Assembly: GCA_018899075.1 (NCBI GenBank)
Contig: JAHIIS010000013.1
Location: 1-7,954, forward strand
Reading direction: 5' to 3'
From: Candidatus Omnitrophota bacterium
GTDB taxonomy: Bacteria > Omnitrophota > Gorgyraeia > JAFGHF01
DNA: 7,954 nucleotides
Position numbers and translations under genes: made by a program. Positions 1 through 6,702 of the stretch are shown one piece after another. The notes under the pieces were generated by a model. That model saw only the letters and a program-made list of their open reading frames with translations, had not been told where the DNA came from and made no database searches. Within the stretch, counting starts at the first letter, position 1. Each line of letters begins with the position of its first letter.

Positions 1-1
1 G

Positions 2-382
2 CTCAAAGTAAAAGATATAATGCGTAAGGGCAAGGCCAGCCCCGTGGTCAAAGAAGGCGTCCTGGTTAAAGATGCGCTTTTAGCCATTACCTCTGCCCGC
101 GCCGGAAGCGTAAGCATCGTCAACAAAAGCGGCATTTTAGTAGGTATCTTTACCGACGGAGACCTCAGGCGCCACCTGGAACTTGACCCCCATTTATCTA
201 TGCGCAAGATAAAAGAAGTAATGACCAAAAGCCCCGCTCTGATTAAAGGAGAGAAATTAGCCGCCGAGGCATTGGGGATATTGCAGAGCAAAAAGATAGA
301 CGAAGTCCCGGTTGTGGATGACCGGGGAAGGCCCATCGGGCTTCTGGACGTGCAGGACCTATTGAAAGCAGGGCTGCTATGA
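2..382 (+). CDS. kdsD: Arabinose-5-phosphate isomerase KdsD, C-terminal fragment (tandem CBS domains)
   Basis: This is the 3' end of a gene that begins before the window; the reading frame is open from base 2 and stops with TGA at 380-382. KdsD converts ribulose 5-phosphate to arabinose 5-phosphate, the first committed step of Kdo synthesis, in the cytoplasm. What is visible is the regulatory tail: two CBS domains. The first opens with LKVKDIM and contains GIFTDGDLRRHLE, a hallmark of the KdsD/KpsF/GutQ family. The second opens with IKEVMTKSPALI and closes with the typical VQDLLKAGLL ending. The catalytic SIS (sugar isomerase) domain must lie upstream and is not seen. An internal ATG at base 20 is only the Met of the CBS motif, not a real start. 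The stop overlaps the kdsC start in ATGA, which fits a shared Kdo operon. The paralogues GutQ and KpsF have the same architecture, but the neighbouring kdsC favours KdsD. Confidence 0.9.
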   Translation, partial: LKVKDIMRKGKASPVVKEGVLVKDALLAITSARAGSVSIVNKSGILVGIFTDGDLRRHLELDPHLSMRKIKEVMTKSPALIKGEKLAAEALGILQSKKIDEVPVVDDRGRPIGLLDVQDLLKAGLL

Positions 383-894
383 GAGAGCGCGCTAAAAGAG
401 TCAAAATGTTAATCCTGGATATCGACGGAGTGATGACCGACGGCAGGATTATTTACGATAGCAAAGGCAATGAGCTTAAATGCTTTAATGTCCTGGACGG
501 GATGGGTTTTGTGCTTTTAGGCCAGGCCAAAATAAAAGTTGCCTTGATTACCGCCAAAGGCTCAAAGGCCGTCTTAAGGCGCGCCCGGGATATCGGGGCG
601 GTGGAGATCAAGCGAAACGCTATCGATAAGCTCACAGCCTTCCGCCAGATTTTAAAAAAGCACGGCTTAAGCGCCAAAGATATCTGTTTTATGGGCGACG
701 ATTTATTGGATTTGCCGGTAATGAGGCGGGCAGGGTTAGCCGTCGCTGTGCCCGGAGCCTGTGGCGAGGTAAAAAGGGCCGCCCGTTACGTAACAAAGAA
801 GGAAGGCGGAAAAGGGGCGGTCAGGGAAGTGATTGAAGTTATTTTGCGCGCCCAAAACAAATGGCGTAAATTGGTTGGAAAATATGACAGGTAA
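379..894 (+). CDS. kdsC: 3-deoxy-D-manno-octulosonate 8-phosphate phosphatase KdsC
   Basis: This cytoplasmic HAD-superfamily phosphatase (171 aa, the usual KdsC length) removes phosphate from Kdo-8-phosphate to give Kdo for LPS. HAD motif I is LILDIDGVMTDGRI, with nucleophile Asp14 and acid/base Asp16. Thr58 in ALITAKGS is motif II. Lys84 in IDKLTAF is the motif III lysine. GDDLLDLPVM carries the motif IV metal acidic residues (Asp107, Asp108, Asp111). There is no large cap domain, as expected for the tetrameric C0 type. One oddity is that motif II reads TAKGS where well-known KdsC proteins have (S/T)GR followed by a Ser. The start overlaps the kdsD stop by 4 nt, and the 3' end overlaps the next gene by 11 nt. 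The ribosome site is weak (GCAGGG just upstream), so coupling to kdsD is likely. The family call is firm, and the kdsD neighbour supports the Kdo substrate. Confidence 0.93.
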   Translation: MRERAKRVKMLILDIDGVMTDGRIIYDSKGNELKCFNVLDGMGFVLLGQAKIKVALITAKGSKAVLRRARDIGAVEIKRNAIDKLTAFRQILKKHGLSAKDICFMGDDLLDLPVMRRAGLAVAVPGACGEVKRAARYVTKKEGGKGAVREVIEVILRAQNKWRKLVGKYDR

Positions 895-1783
895 GGTTCT
901 GGTTTTTATATGCGCAGCTTGTTTATCGGCGACGGGGTGTGCGCGAGAAAATAAAGGCCGGACAAACTCGGCCCCGCCGGCTGAACTTTCCGACTCGCAA
1001 AAAGAGATGGAAGAGTCGCCCGGAGAGATGCTTTCCAGCTTTTCCCTGAGCGGTTACGCCAAAGGCGGGGAAAAACAATGGGATTTAGAAGGAAAAAGCG
1101 CTGATATTATGTCCGAAGAGATTAAAATAACGGATGTAACCGGCAAGATTTACGGGAAAGATACGAATATGACCATAGTGGCAGACGAAGGCAGCCTGAA
1201 CCGGGTGGATAGCAATGTGCATTTAGAAAAAGACGTTTTGGTTACTTCCGATGACGGCGTGACTATGACTGCGGACTATCTGGACTGGGACGCTCAGAAC
1301 GAGAGGCTTACCAGCGAAAGCCCGGTATGGATAAAGCGGGGGATGATGCAGGCTTACGGCACAGGCATTATTGCTCAACCTGTGTTGAATTTAGTAGAGT
1401 TAAAAAAGGATGTGACTGTAAAGATGCCTCCCCTTACCGTAATTACCTGCGCCGGGCCTTTAGAAGTGGATTATCAAAATAATCTGGCTGTTTTTCAGGA
1501 CGAGGTGAAGGTGAAGGATGAACGGGGCGAGATTCTCGCCGATAAAATGGATGTCTATTTTGCCAGGCAGGCTGAGGAAAGTAAGCAGATGCAGGGTATG
1601 GAGGGGATGGGGATAGAGAAGGTCATAGCCACCGGAGACGTCCAGATACATCACGGAGGCAATACCACCTACAGCCAGAAAGCGGTTTATGATACAGACA
1701 CGGGAAAACTTACTTTGACCGGACAGCCGAAATTGGTTATTTATTCCGCAGAAGACTTTAGCCAGCTTATGGGGAGCCAATAA
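884..1783 (+). CDS. lptC: LptC-like lipoprotein with a C-terminal LptA/OstA-like region (LPS export)
   Basis: Predicted envelope protein of 299 aa in the LPS transport bridge, which hands LPS from the inner membrane to the periplasmic bridge. I chose the ATG at 884 because it opens directly on a signal peptide: a hydrophobic run LVFICAACLSATG and then Cys19, a lipobox-like site with Ala rather than Leu at -3. The in-frame ATG at 833 would add 17 unhelpful residues inside kdsC. Residues 20-50 are a polar linker. From about residue 53, SFSLSGYAKGG and WDLEGKSADI match the LptC start, followed by beta-rich repeats with ADYLDWD. From about 189, CAGPLEVDYQNNLAVF, then IEKVIATGDVQI (244-255) and GKLTLTGQPKL (274-284), look like OstA/LptA strands. 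Usual LptC and LptA are each under about 200 aa, so this seems to combine both. A Met/Gly-rich insert lies at 235-243. It sits between kdsC and lptB, the usual lptC-lptA slot. The exact domain split is inference. Confidence 0.82.
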   Translation: MTGKVLVFICAACLSATGCARENKGRTNSAPPAELSDSQKEMEESPGEMLSSFSLSGYAKGGEKQWDLEGKSADIMSEEIKITDVTGKIYGKDTNMTIVADEGSLNRVDSNVHLEKDVLVTSDDGVTMTADYLDWDAQNERLTSESPVWIKRGMMQAYGTGIIAQPVLNLVELKKDVTVKMPPLTVITCAGPLEVDYQNNLAVFQDEVKVKDERGEILADKMDVYFARQAEESKQMQGMEGMGIEKVIATGDVQIHHGGNTTYSQKAVYDTDTGKLTLTGQPKLVIYSAEDFSQLMGSQ

Positions 1784-2506
1784 ATGCATTTACTCAGGAC
1801 GGAAAACTTAGTCAAGGCCTATAACGGCCGCCGGGTAGTGAACCGGGTAAATATTACTGTGAAAAAAGGAGAGGTGGTCGGCCTCTTAGGCCCAAACGGG
1901 GCAGGAAAGACCACCACTTTCTATATGGTTGTAGGCGTAATTGCGCCTGATGAAGGCAAAGTTATTTTTAACGACAGGAATATTACGGAGCTGGCTATGT
2001 ATCAACGCGCCCGCCGGGGAATTGGTTACCTTGCGCAGGAGACGTCTGTATTTCGCAAACTCACGGTGGAAGAAAATGTCATGGCGATTCTGGAAACTTT
2101 GAATATTTCCCGAAGGGAACGGACCCGGCGCTTAAAAAGGCTTCTTGCAGAACTAAATATCTCCTACCTGGCTAAAAACAGGGCCTACACACTTTCGGGA
2201 GGAGAAAGGAGAAGGCTGGAAATAACCAGGGCCTTATCCACCAATCCCGCCTTTATTCTTTTAGATGAGCCCTTTAGCGGCATCGACCCTATTGCCGTAT
2301 TTGAAACTCAGGAGATTATAACCTCACTTAAGAAGAAGGGCCTGGGAGTTTTGCTTACCGACCATAGCGTGCGCGAGACGCTGGCTATAACCGACCGCGC
2401 CTACATTATGGCTGAGGGCAAGATTCTTATTTCCGGCACGGCGCAAGAGCTGATTACCGACCCCAAGGCCAGAGAGATTTATCTGGGCGATAAGTTTAAA
2501 ATGTAA
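1784..2506 (+). CDS. lptB: LPS export ABC transporter ATP-binding protein LptB
   Basis: Cytoplasmic ATPase (240 aa, standard LptB length) that powers extraction of LPS from the inner membrane with the LptF/LptG permeases, which are not in this window. All ABC motifs are present: Walker A GPNGAGKTT (residues 36-44, Lys42), Q-loop Gln85 in GYLAQETSVFRKLTVEEN, signature LSGGERRRLE (137-146), Walker B ILLDEPFSGIDP with catalytic Glu162, and switch His194 in LTDHSVRE. The FRKLTVEEN stretch and the LSGGERRR signature are typical of LptB rather than of amino-acid transporter ATPases. One small variation is Ala84 where LptB commonly has Pro before the Q-loop Gln. The ATG follows the preceding TAA with no gap, and a GGGGAG ribosome site lies in the previous gene's last codons. 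Position after kdsD-kdsC-lptC/A confirms the assignment. Confidence 0.96.
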   Translation: MHLLRTENLVKAYNGRRVVNRVNITVKKGEVVGLLGPNGAGKTTTFYMVVGVIAPDEGKVIFNDRNITELAMYQRARRGIGYLAQETSVFRKLTVEENVMAILETLNISRRERTRRLKRLLAELNISYLAKNRAYTLSGGERRRLEITRALSTNPAFILLDEPFSGIDPIAVFETQEIITSLKKKGLGVLLTDHSVRETLAITDRAYIMAEGKILISGTAQELITDPKAREIYLGDKFKM

Positions 2507-3325
2507 ATGAAAACGCGGATTGAAAATATAAGCGGTTGCGGCCGGACAATCGATATTGAGGTATCCGGCGAAGAGCTCGAGCAGGAATTTGACCGGGTCT
2601 ATGTGGATATACGCAAGAGCGCCCGCATCCCGGGCTTTCGGCCGGGCCGCGCCCCCCGGGATTTATTGGAGGTAAAGTTCGCAAAAAGCGCCGAAGAGGA
2701 GGTAGTTAAACGGGCTATCCCCGAATATTACCTGAAGGCGCTCGGGGAAGAGAAGCTGGCGCCTGTTTCGCCTCCCGGAATAGATAATGTCCGGTTTAAA
2801 AATCATACACTTCATTTTAGGGCAAAGATTGACCTCAGGCCTGAGGTCAGGGTCAGGGCCTATAGAAATTTAAGGATAAATAAAAAAAAGGTTAAAATAG
2901 AACAGGCTGTTGATAAAAATCTACAGGCAAATGCCGAAGCAGAGGTACGGGCCGATATGGAAAGGCAGGTTTTAGACCAGCTTCTTAAAAAGGCCTCTCT
3001 GGATGTGCCCGAGTCTCTGCTGAATAGCCAGACGCAGGAGTTAATAAATCATCAGATGAAGGAGGCTGAGGCAAAAAAAGAGGCTGAGCGCAGGGTAAAA
3101 CTATCTTTTATTCTGGAGAAAATTGCGCAACAGGAAAATATTCGGGCAAATGAAGAAGATTTAGAAAAAAGGATAGAAGCAATTTCGCAAAGCTCGGCTA
3201 AGAGCAAGGAGGAGGTAAGGCAATACCTGGACAGATATAATCTCCTCCCTCAATTGTCGGCAGAACTGAGGGATAAAAAGACTATGGAATTTTTGTTAAG
3301 AGAGGCGAAAATAAAAGAAGAATAA
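2507..3325 (+). CDS. tig: Trigger factor-like chaperone lacking the PPIase domain
   Basis: Ribosome-associated chaperone for nascent chains, 272 aa against about 430 for typical trigger factor. The N-terminal ribosome-binding domain is clear: residues 1-115 include [16 protein letters not shown], with the ribosome-docking loop GFRPGRAP at 43-50, and end in [15 protein letters not shown]. After the linker around residues 128-140 ([12 protein letters not shown]), where the FKBP-type prolyl isomerase domain and the first C-domain helix would follow, the sequence goes straight into the C-terminal chaperone helices: [25 protein letters not shown] (about 166-175), [19 protein letters not shown] (about 194-212) and a charged tail. 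There is no frameshift or stop, so this looks like a genuine compact form. It starts directly after the lptB stop with no good ribosome site, and lies upstream of clpP as in many bacteria. Substrate-holding activity is inferred. Prolyl isomerase activity is not expected. Confidence 0.88.
   Translation: MKTRIENISGCGRTIDIEVSGEELEQEFDRVYVDIRKSARIPGFRPGRAPRDLLEVKFAKSAEEEVVKRAIPEYYLKALGEEKLAPVSPPGIDNVRFKNHTLHFRAKIDLRPEVRVRAYRNLRINKKKVKIEQAVDKNLQANAEAEVRADMERQVLDQLLKKASLDVPESLLNSQTQELINHQMKEAEAKKEAERRVKLSFILEKIAQQENIRANEEDLEKRIEAISQSSAKSKEEVRQYLDRYNLLPQLSAELRDKKTMEFLLREAKIKEE
2830..2849. repeat. Perfect 20-bp inverted repeat (palindrome) inside tig
   Basis: The half-site TGACCTCAGG is followed immediately by its exact reverse complement CCTGAGGTCA, with no spacer. 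Direct copies of GGTCAGG follow just downstream. It lies in codons for residues 108-115 of the trigger factor (DLRPEV), so it may be a coincidence of codon choice. With no loop it would make a poor RNA hairpin, but it could be a dimeric protein site. No function is assigned. Confidence 0.6.
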
Positions 3326-3334
3326 AGAACCGAA

Positions 3335-3340
3335 GGGAGG
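3335..3340 (+). promoter_or_regulatory. Strong Shine-Dalgarno site for clpP
   Basis: GGGAGG lies 4 nt before the ATG at 3345, within AAGGGAGGAAAG. This short 19-bp gap (3326-3344) is the longest non-coding stretch in the window. It marks the switch from the abutting genes upstream to genes with their own clear ribosome sites. No convincing promoter or terminator fits in it. Confidence 0.8.
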
Positions 3341-3344
3341 AAAG

Positions 3345-3959
3345 ATGGAAAATTATACTCAAACCCTGGTACCAATAGTAGTTGAACAGACGCCCAAAGG
3401 AGAAAGGGCATACGATATCTACTCTCGCCTGCTTAAAGACCGGATTATTTTTGTCGGCAGCGTCGTTAACGATATCGTCGCTAATATCGTTATCGCCCAG
3501 ATGCTTTTTTTGCAGATGGACGACCCGGATAGAGATATCAATGTCTATATTAATTCTCCCGGAGGAGTTGTTACTTCGGGGCTCGCTATCTACGATACAA
3601 TGCAATTCGTCAAACCCGATGTCTGCACCTATTGCATGGGCCAGGCGACCAGCATGGGCGCTGTGCTTCTGGCCGCTGGAACTAAAGGTAAAAGATACAC
3701 CCTTCCTCATGCCCGGGTGATGATTCACCAGCCCTGGGGCGGTGTGCAGGGGGCGGCCGCGGATATCAGCATCCAGGCAAAAGAGATTTTGACCCTTCGG
3801 GATAAGATTTACGAGATTTTAGTCAAACACACGGGGCAGTCTCCGGAGAAGATTAAGAAAGACTGCGATAGAGACTTCTTTATGTCTGCTAAGGAGGCCA
3901 GAGATTATGGCCTCGTAGATGAGGTGATTGAGAGCAGCAAAGTTAAGAAAAAGAAATAA
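3345..3959 (+). CDS. clpP: ATP-dependent Clp protease proteolytic subunit ClpP
   Basis: Cytoplasmic serine protease (204 aa, full length) that forms a double-heptamer chamber and degrades proteins fed by Clp ATPases. The catalytic triad is intact with canonical spacing: Ser103 in [14 protein letters not shown], His128 in [11 protein letters not shown], and Asp177 in [20 protein letters not shown]. The N-terminal [24 protein letters not shown] is the usual mature ClpP start that forms the axial gate, with little or no propeptide. INSPGG (69-74) is the oxyanion strand motif. Thr102 replaces the more common Ala before the active Ser, a mild change. The C-terminus ends in a short Lys-rich tail. 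It follows the trigger factor gene, a common pairing, but clpX does not follow. Its partner ATPase must be encoded elsewhere. Confidence 0.97.
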   Translation: MENYTQTLVPIVVEQTPKGERAYDIYSRLLKDRIIFVGSVVNDIVANIVIAQMLFLQMDDPDRDINVYINSPGGVVTSGLAIYDTMQFVKPDVCTYCMGQATSMGAVLLAAGTKGKRYTLPHARVMIHQPWGGVQGAAADISIQAKEILTLRDKIYEILVKHTGQSPEKIKKDCDRDFFMSAKEARDYGLVDEVIESSKVKKKK

Positions 3960-3963
3960 GGAG
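3958..3963 (+). promoter_or_regulatory. Shine-Dalgarno site that fixes the aminotransferase start
   Basis: AAGGAG overlaps the clpP stop codon (TAA at 3957-3959) and lies 9 nt before the ATG at 3973. It supports this start over the in-frame ATG at 3928, which is inside clpP, has no ribosome site, and would add 15 Lys/Arg-rich residues before the conserved LLTPGPTPLP motif. Confidence 0.8.
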
Positions 3964-3972
3964 AAGTCCAAT

Positions 3973-5109
3973 ATGAAGAAGAGGTATTTACTTACTCCCG
4001 GCCCTACACCGCTGCCGCAACAGGTGCGCGAAGCGGCCGCTTTGCCGATTATCCATCACCGCACGCCCGAATTCCAGAAAATATTTATTCAGGTTAATGA
4101 GGGGCTTAAATATTTATTTCAGACCAGGAACGATATATTTACTTTTGCCGCTTCCGGCACAGGGGCAATGGAGGCGCAAGTGGCGAACCTTCTCTCTGCC
4201 GGCGATAAGGCAATAGTGGTCTGCGCAGGTAAATTTGGCGAGCGTTGGCGCGAGATTTGCCGGGCCTACAATGTAGAGGTCGTCTCGATTGAGGTGGAAT
4301 GGGGAAAGGCAGTTGAACCTTCAGAAATTAAACGTTTACTTTCAGAGCATAAGGAAACCAGAGCCGTATTTACCACTTTATGCGAGACCTCCACCGGCGT
4401 AGTCTGCGATATTAAGAGCATCGGCCGGATAGTCAAGGAATCCCGCGCAGTATTAGTTGTAGATGCTGTCAGCGGATTGGGCGCAGAAGACCTGCAGGCC
4501 GACAATTGGAATGTAGATTGTGTCGTAGCCGGCTCGCAAAAAGGAATGATGCTTCCGCCGGGCTTGGGCTTCTGCAGCGTAAGCGCCGGGGCCTGGAAGG
4601 TAATCAACAATTCGAAGTTGCCCAAATACTATTTTGATTTCCAGAAGGCAAAAAAGGCGCTGGACAAATCGGATACGGCTTTCACTCCTGCGGTCTCTTT
4701 AATTGTCGCCTTAAAAGAAGCGTTACAATTAATCAGAGAGGAAGGATTGGAAAATATTTTTAAAAGGCACAAGATGCTGGCCTGCGCAACCAGGGATGCC
4801 CTTTGTGCTTTGGGGCTTAAGCTGTTTTCCGGCACTTTCTGTAATGCGGTTACGGCCGCTTATGTGCCGGCAGGGATTGACGGGACGCAGTTGGTGAAAT
4901 TGATGCGCGATAAATACGGAGTGAGTATTGCCGACGGGCAGGGGCAGTTAAAAGGAAAGGTTATCCGCATTGCGCATCTGGGATACATGCAGTCCTTTGA
5001 TATAATAACAGGGGTTTCTGCGCTGGAGCTGGCCTTATCTGAATTGGGATATAAACTGGAGCTGGGAAAAGGGGTTGCTGCAGCAGAGCGGGTATTTTCC
5101 AATTATTAA
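3973..5109 (+). CDS. Class V PLP-dependent aminotransferase (probable phosphoserine/serine-type transaminase)
   Basis: Fold-type I aminotransferase of 378 aa, in the alanine-glyoxylate/serine-pyruvate group. The N-terminus YLLTPGPTPLP (residues 5-15) is the family signature. SGTGAMEAQVANLL (61-74) forms the phosphate-binding turn, ETSTG (138-142) lines the active site, Asp164 in VVDAVSGLG contacts the pyridine nitrogen, and Lys190 in GSQKGMMLPPG is the predicted Schiff-base lysine. The C-terminal domain has GKVIRIAHLGYM, with the substrate carboxylate-binding Arg expected there. The next gene is serA, 12 bp away. That makes transamination of 3-phosphohydroxypyruvate to phosphoserine, with glutamate or alanine as donor, the most likely job, replacing a classical SerC. 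Serine-glyoxylate, alanine-glyoxylate or aspartate transamination cannot be excluded from sequence. The family is certain and the substrate is inferred from context. Confidence 0.9.
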   Translation: MKKRYLLTPGPTPLPQQVREAAALPIIHHRTPEFQKIFIQVNEGLKYLFQTRNDIFTFAASGTGAMEAQVANLLSAGDKAIVVCAGKFGERWREICRAYNVEVVSIEVEWGKAVEPSEIKRLLSEHKETRAVFTTLCETSTGVVCDIKSIGRIVKESRAVLVVDAVSGLGAEDLQADNWNVDCVVAGSQKGMMLPPGLGFCSVSAGAWKVINNSKLPKYYFDFQKAKKALDKSDTAFTPAVSLIVALKEALQLIREEGLENIFKRHKMLACATRDALCALGLKLFSGTFCNAVTAAYVPAGIDGTQLVKLMRDKYGVSIADGQGQLKGKVIRIAHLGYMQSFDIITGVSALELALSELGYKLELGKGVAAAERVFSNY

Positions 5110-5114
5110 AGGAG
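5108..5114 (+). promoter_or_regulatory. Shine-Dalgarno site for serA
   Basis: AAAGGAG begins within the preceding TAA stop and is 7 nt before the ATG at 5122. It is strong and well spaced, and supports the chosen SerA start. Confidence 0.78.
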
Positions 5115-5121
5115 TGGCAAA

Positions 5122-6702
5122 ATGAAGGTACTGGTGAGCGATAAACTTGCGCCGGAGGGGCTGGCGATTCTTAAAAAAGAAAAGGCCGTTCAGGTAGATG
5201 TCAAGACAGGCCTTACTCCCGGGGAGCTGAAAAAGATTATCCGGGATTACGACGGCCTGATTGTGCGCAGCGGGACTAAAGTGACTAAGGAGATAATTGC
5301 GGCGGCAAAAAGGCTGAAGATTATCGGCCGCGCCGGCGCAGGCCTGGACAACGTTGATGTAGAGGCGGCCTCAAGAAAGGGCATTGTGGTAATGAACGCC
5401 CCGGGCGGAAACACTATTTCTACGGCAGAGCACACGATGAGTATGATTTTAGCGCTTTCGCGGAATATCCCCCAGGCGTATCTATCTCTTAAGAACGAGC
5501 TCTGGGAGAGGAAAAAGTTTATGGGGGTGGAAATATACGGGAAGATTTTAGGAATTATCGGCCTGGGAAGGATTGGCGTTGAGGTAGCTAAAAGGGCGAT
5601 GAGCTTTGGGATGAAGGTCGTGGCGCACGACCCCTACCTTTCCCTGGATAAAGTAAAGATGCTGAAGATTGAATCAGTCAGCCTGAAAGAACTTTTTAAA
5701 CGCGCGGATTATATTTCTGTGCACACACCCCTGACCGAGGAGACCAGGCACCTGATTTCCGATAAAGAGATTGCATTGATGAAAAAGGGGGTAAGGCTGA
5801 TTAATTGCGCCCGCGGGGGTATAATTGATGAGCGGGCCTTAATCAAAGGGCTGAAATCGGGCAGGATTGCCGGCTGCGCGTTAGATGTGTTTGAAAAGGA
5901 GCCCCCTTTGGGGAGTCCGCTTTTGAAGTTGGATAATGTAGTCACAACGCCTCATCTTGGCGCCTCCACCGAAGAGGCCCAGGTAAATGTGGCTATCGAT
6001 ATAGCCAGGCAGATGGGCAACGGACTTATGGGCCGGGGAATACGAAATGCGGTCAATGTCCCTACCTTGCTGCCGGAGATAGCGCAGATACTCCAGCCCT
6101 ATGTTACCTTAGCCGAGAAGGTCGGTTCTTTGCAGAGCCAGCTTTCCGAGGGGCACATTATGCGTTTAAAGATCGAATACAGGGGCGATATAGGAAATTA
6201 CGATACTGCGCCGATTACTGTCGCCTGCGTCAAAGGAATGCTTGAGCCCTTTATGGGCGAAACAGTCAATTATGTCAACGCTTGTGTTTTGGCCAAAGAA
6301 AGAGGGATAGGCATAGAAGAGACTAAGACCGAAAGAACGGAAAACTTCGCCAACCTTATTTCGGTAGAGACAAAAACCGAAAAAGGAGAACTGGCTATCT
6401 GGGGAACAGTCTTTGGCAAAGAAGACCTGCGCATCGTAAAAATCAATAAATATTATGTGGAAGTACATCCCGCCGGGTATATGCTGGTAATCAGAAACCG
6501 GGATTTGCCCGGTATTGTAGGGGAGATCGGCAATATTTTAGGGCAAAACAGGATTAATATCGCAGCGATGACTTTCGGCCGGGAGAAACCGGGCGGCCGG
6601 GCGATTTCCGTCTTAAATGTGGACAGCGCTGTCCCTCCAAGAGTTTTAGAAAAGATAAAAAATAGTAAAAATATTTTTGACGCGAAGTTGATTAAGTTAT
6701 AG
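5122..6702 (+). CDS. serA: D-3-phosphoglycerate dehydrogenase SerA, long form with ASB and ACT domains
   Basis: Cytoplasmic NAD-dependent enzyme (526 aa) oxidising 3-phosphoglycerate to 3-phosphohydroxypyruvate, the first step of serine synthesis. The N-terminal substrate domain has LIVRSGTKV and GRAGAGLDNVD (69-79). The Rossmann domain has GLGRIG (147-152), with Asp170 in VAHDPY indicating NAD preference. The catalytic set is complete: Arg231 in NCARGGIIDE, Glu260 in FEKEPP and His278 in TTPHLGAST. Residues from about 317 to 440 match the allosteric substrate-binding (ASB) insert of long-form SerA. From about 452, LVIRNRDLPGIVGEIGNILGQNRINIAAM is an ACT domain, where serine feedback inhibition is expected from family knowledge. 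The length matches the roughly 525-530 aa long form. It lies 12 bp after the aminotransferase gene, so the pair carries the first two serine-pathway steps. serB is not in the window. Confidence 0.96.
   Translation: MKVLVSDKLAPEGLAILKKEKAVQVDVKTGLTPGELKKIIRDYDGLIVRSGTKVTKEIIAAAKRLKIIGRAGAGLDNVDVEAASRKGIVVMNAPGGNTISTAEHTMSMILALSRNIPQAYLSLKNELWERKKFMGVEIYGKILGIIGLGRIGVEVAKRAMSFGMKVVAHDPYLSLDKVKMLKIESVSLKELFKRADYISVHTPLTEETRHLISDKEIALMKKGVRLINCARGGIIDERALIKGLKSGRIAGCALDVFEKEPPLGSPLLKLDNVVTTPHLGASTEEAQVNVAIDIARQMGNGLMGRGIRNAVNVPTLLPEIAQILQPYVTLAEKVGSLQSQLSEGHIMRLKIEYRGDIGNYDTAPITVACVKGMLEPFMGETVNYVNACVLAKERGIGIEETKTERTENFANLISVETKTEKGELAIWGTVFGKEDLRIVKINKYYVEVHPAGYMLVIRNRDLPGIVGEIGNILGQNRINIAAMTFGREKPGGRAISVLNVDSAVPPRVLEKIKNSKNIFDAKLIKL

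Noticed and set aside
833..883. Upstream in-frame ATG that would lengthen the LptC-like protein by 17 aa
   Set aside because: It lies well inside kdsC and would put polar residues (MKLFCAPKTNGVNWLEN) before an obvious signal peptide starting at 884.
2629..2660. GC-rich CCCGGG...CCCGGG hairpin potential in tig
   Set aside because: It falls in the codons for the conserved GFRPGRAP loop, rich in Gly, Arg and Pro, so codon content explains it. It lies mid-gene with no T-run, so it is not a terminator.
3291..3326. Possible promoter before clpP (TTGTTA near 3293, AT-rich AATAAA near 3321)
   Set aside because: The spacing of about 22 bp is wrong for a sigma70 promoter and the -10 match is poor. 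The A-rich stretch is explained by Lys/Glu codons at the end of tig.
3382..3720. Plus-strand 112-aa open frame inside clpP
   Set aside because: It is a shifted-frame shadow of a clearly conserved ClpP, with no recognisable domain.
3282..3728. Minus-strand 148-aa open frame across the tig end and clpP
   Set aside because: It is antisense to two well-conserved genes and has no family motif. The other minus-strand open frames (for example 1460-1789, 4266-4625, 6166-6468) were dismissed for the same reason.
3928..3972. Upstream in-frame ATG for the aminotransferase
   Set aside because: It is inside clpP, encodes a Lys/Arg-rich stretch unrelated to the family, and lacks the Shine-Dalgarno sequence that serves the ATG at 3973.
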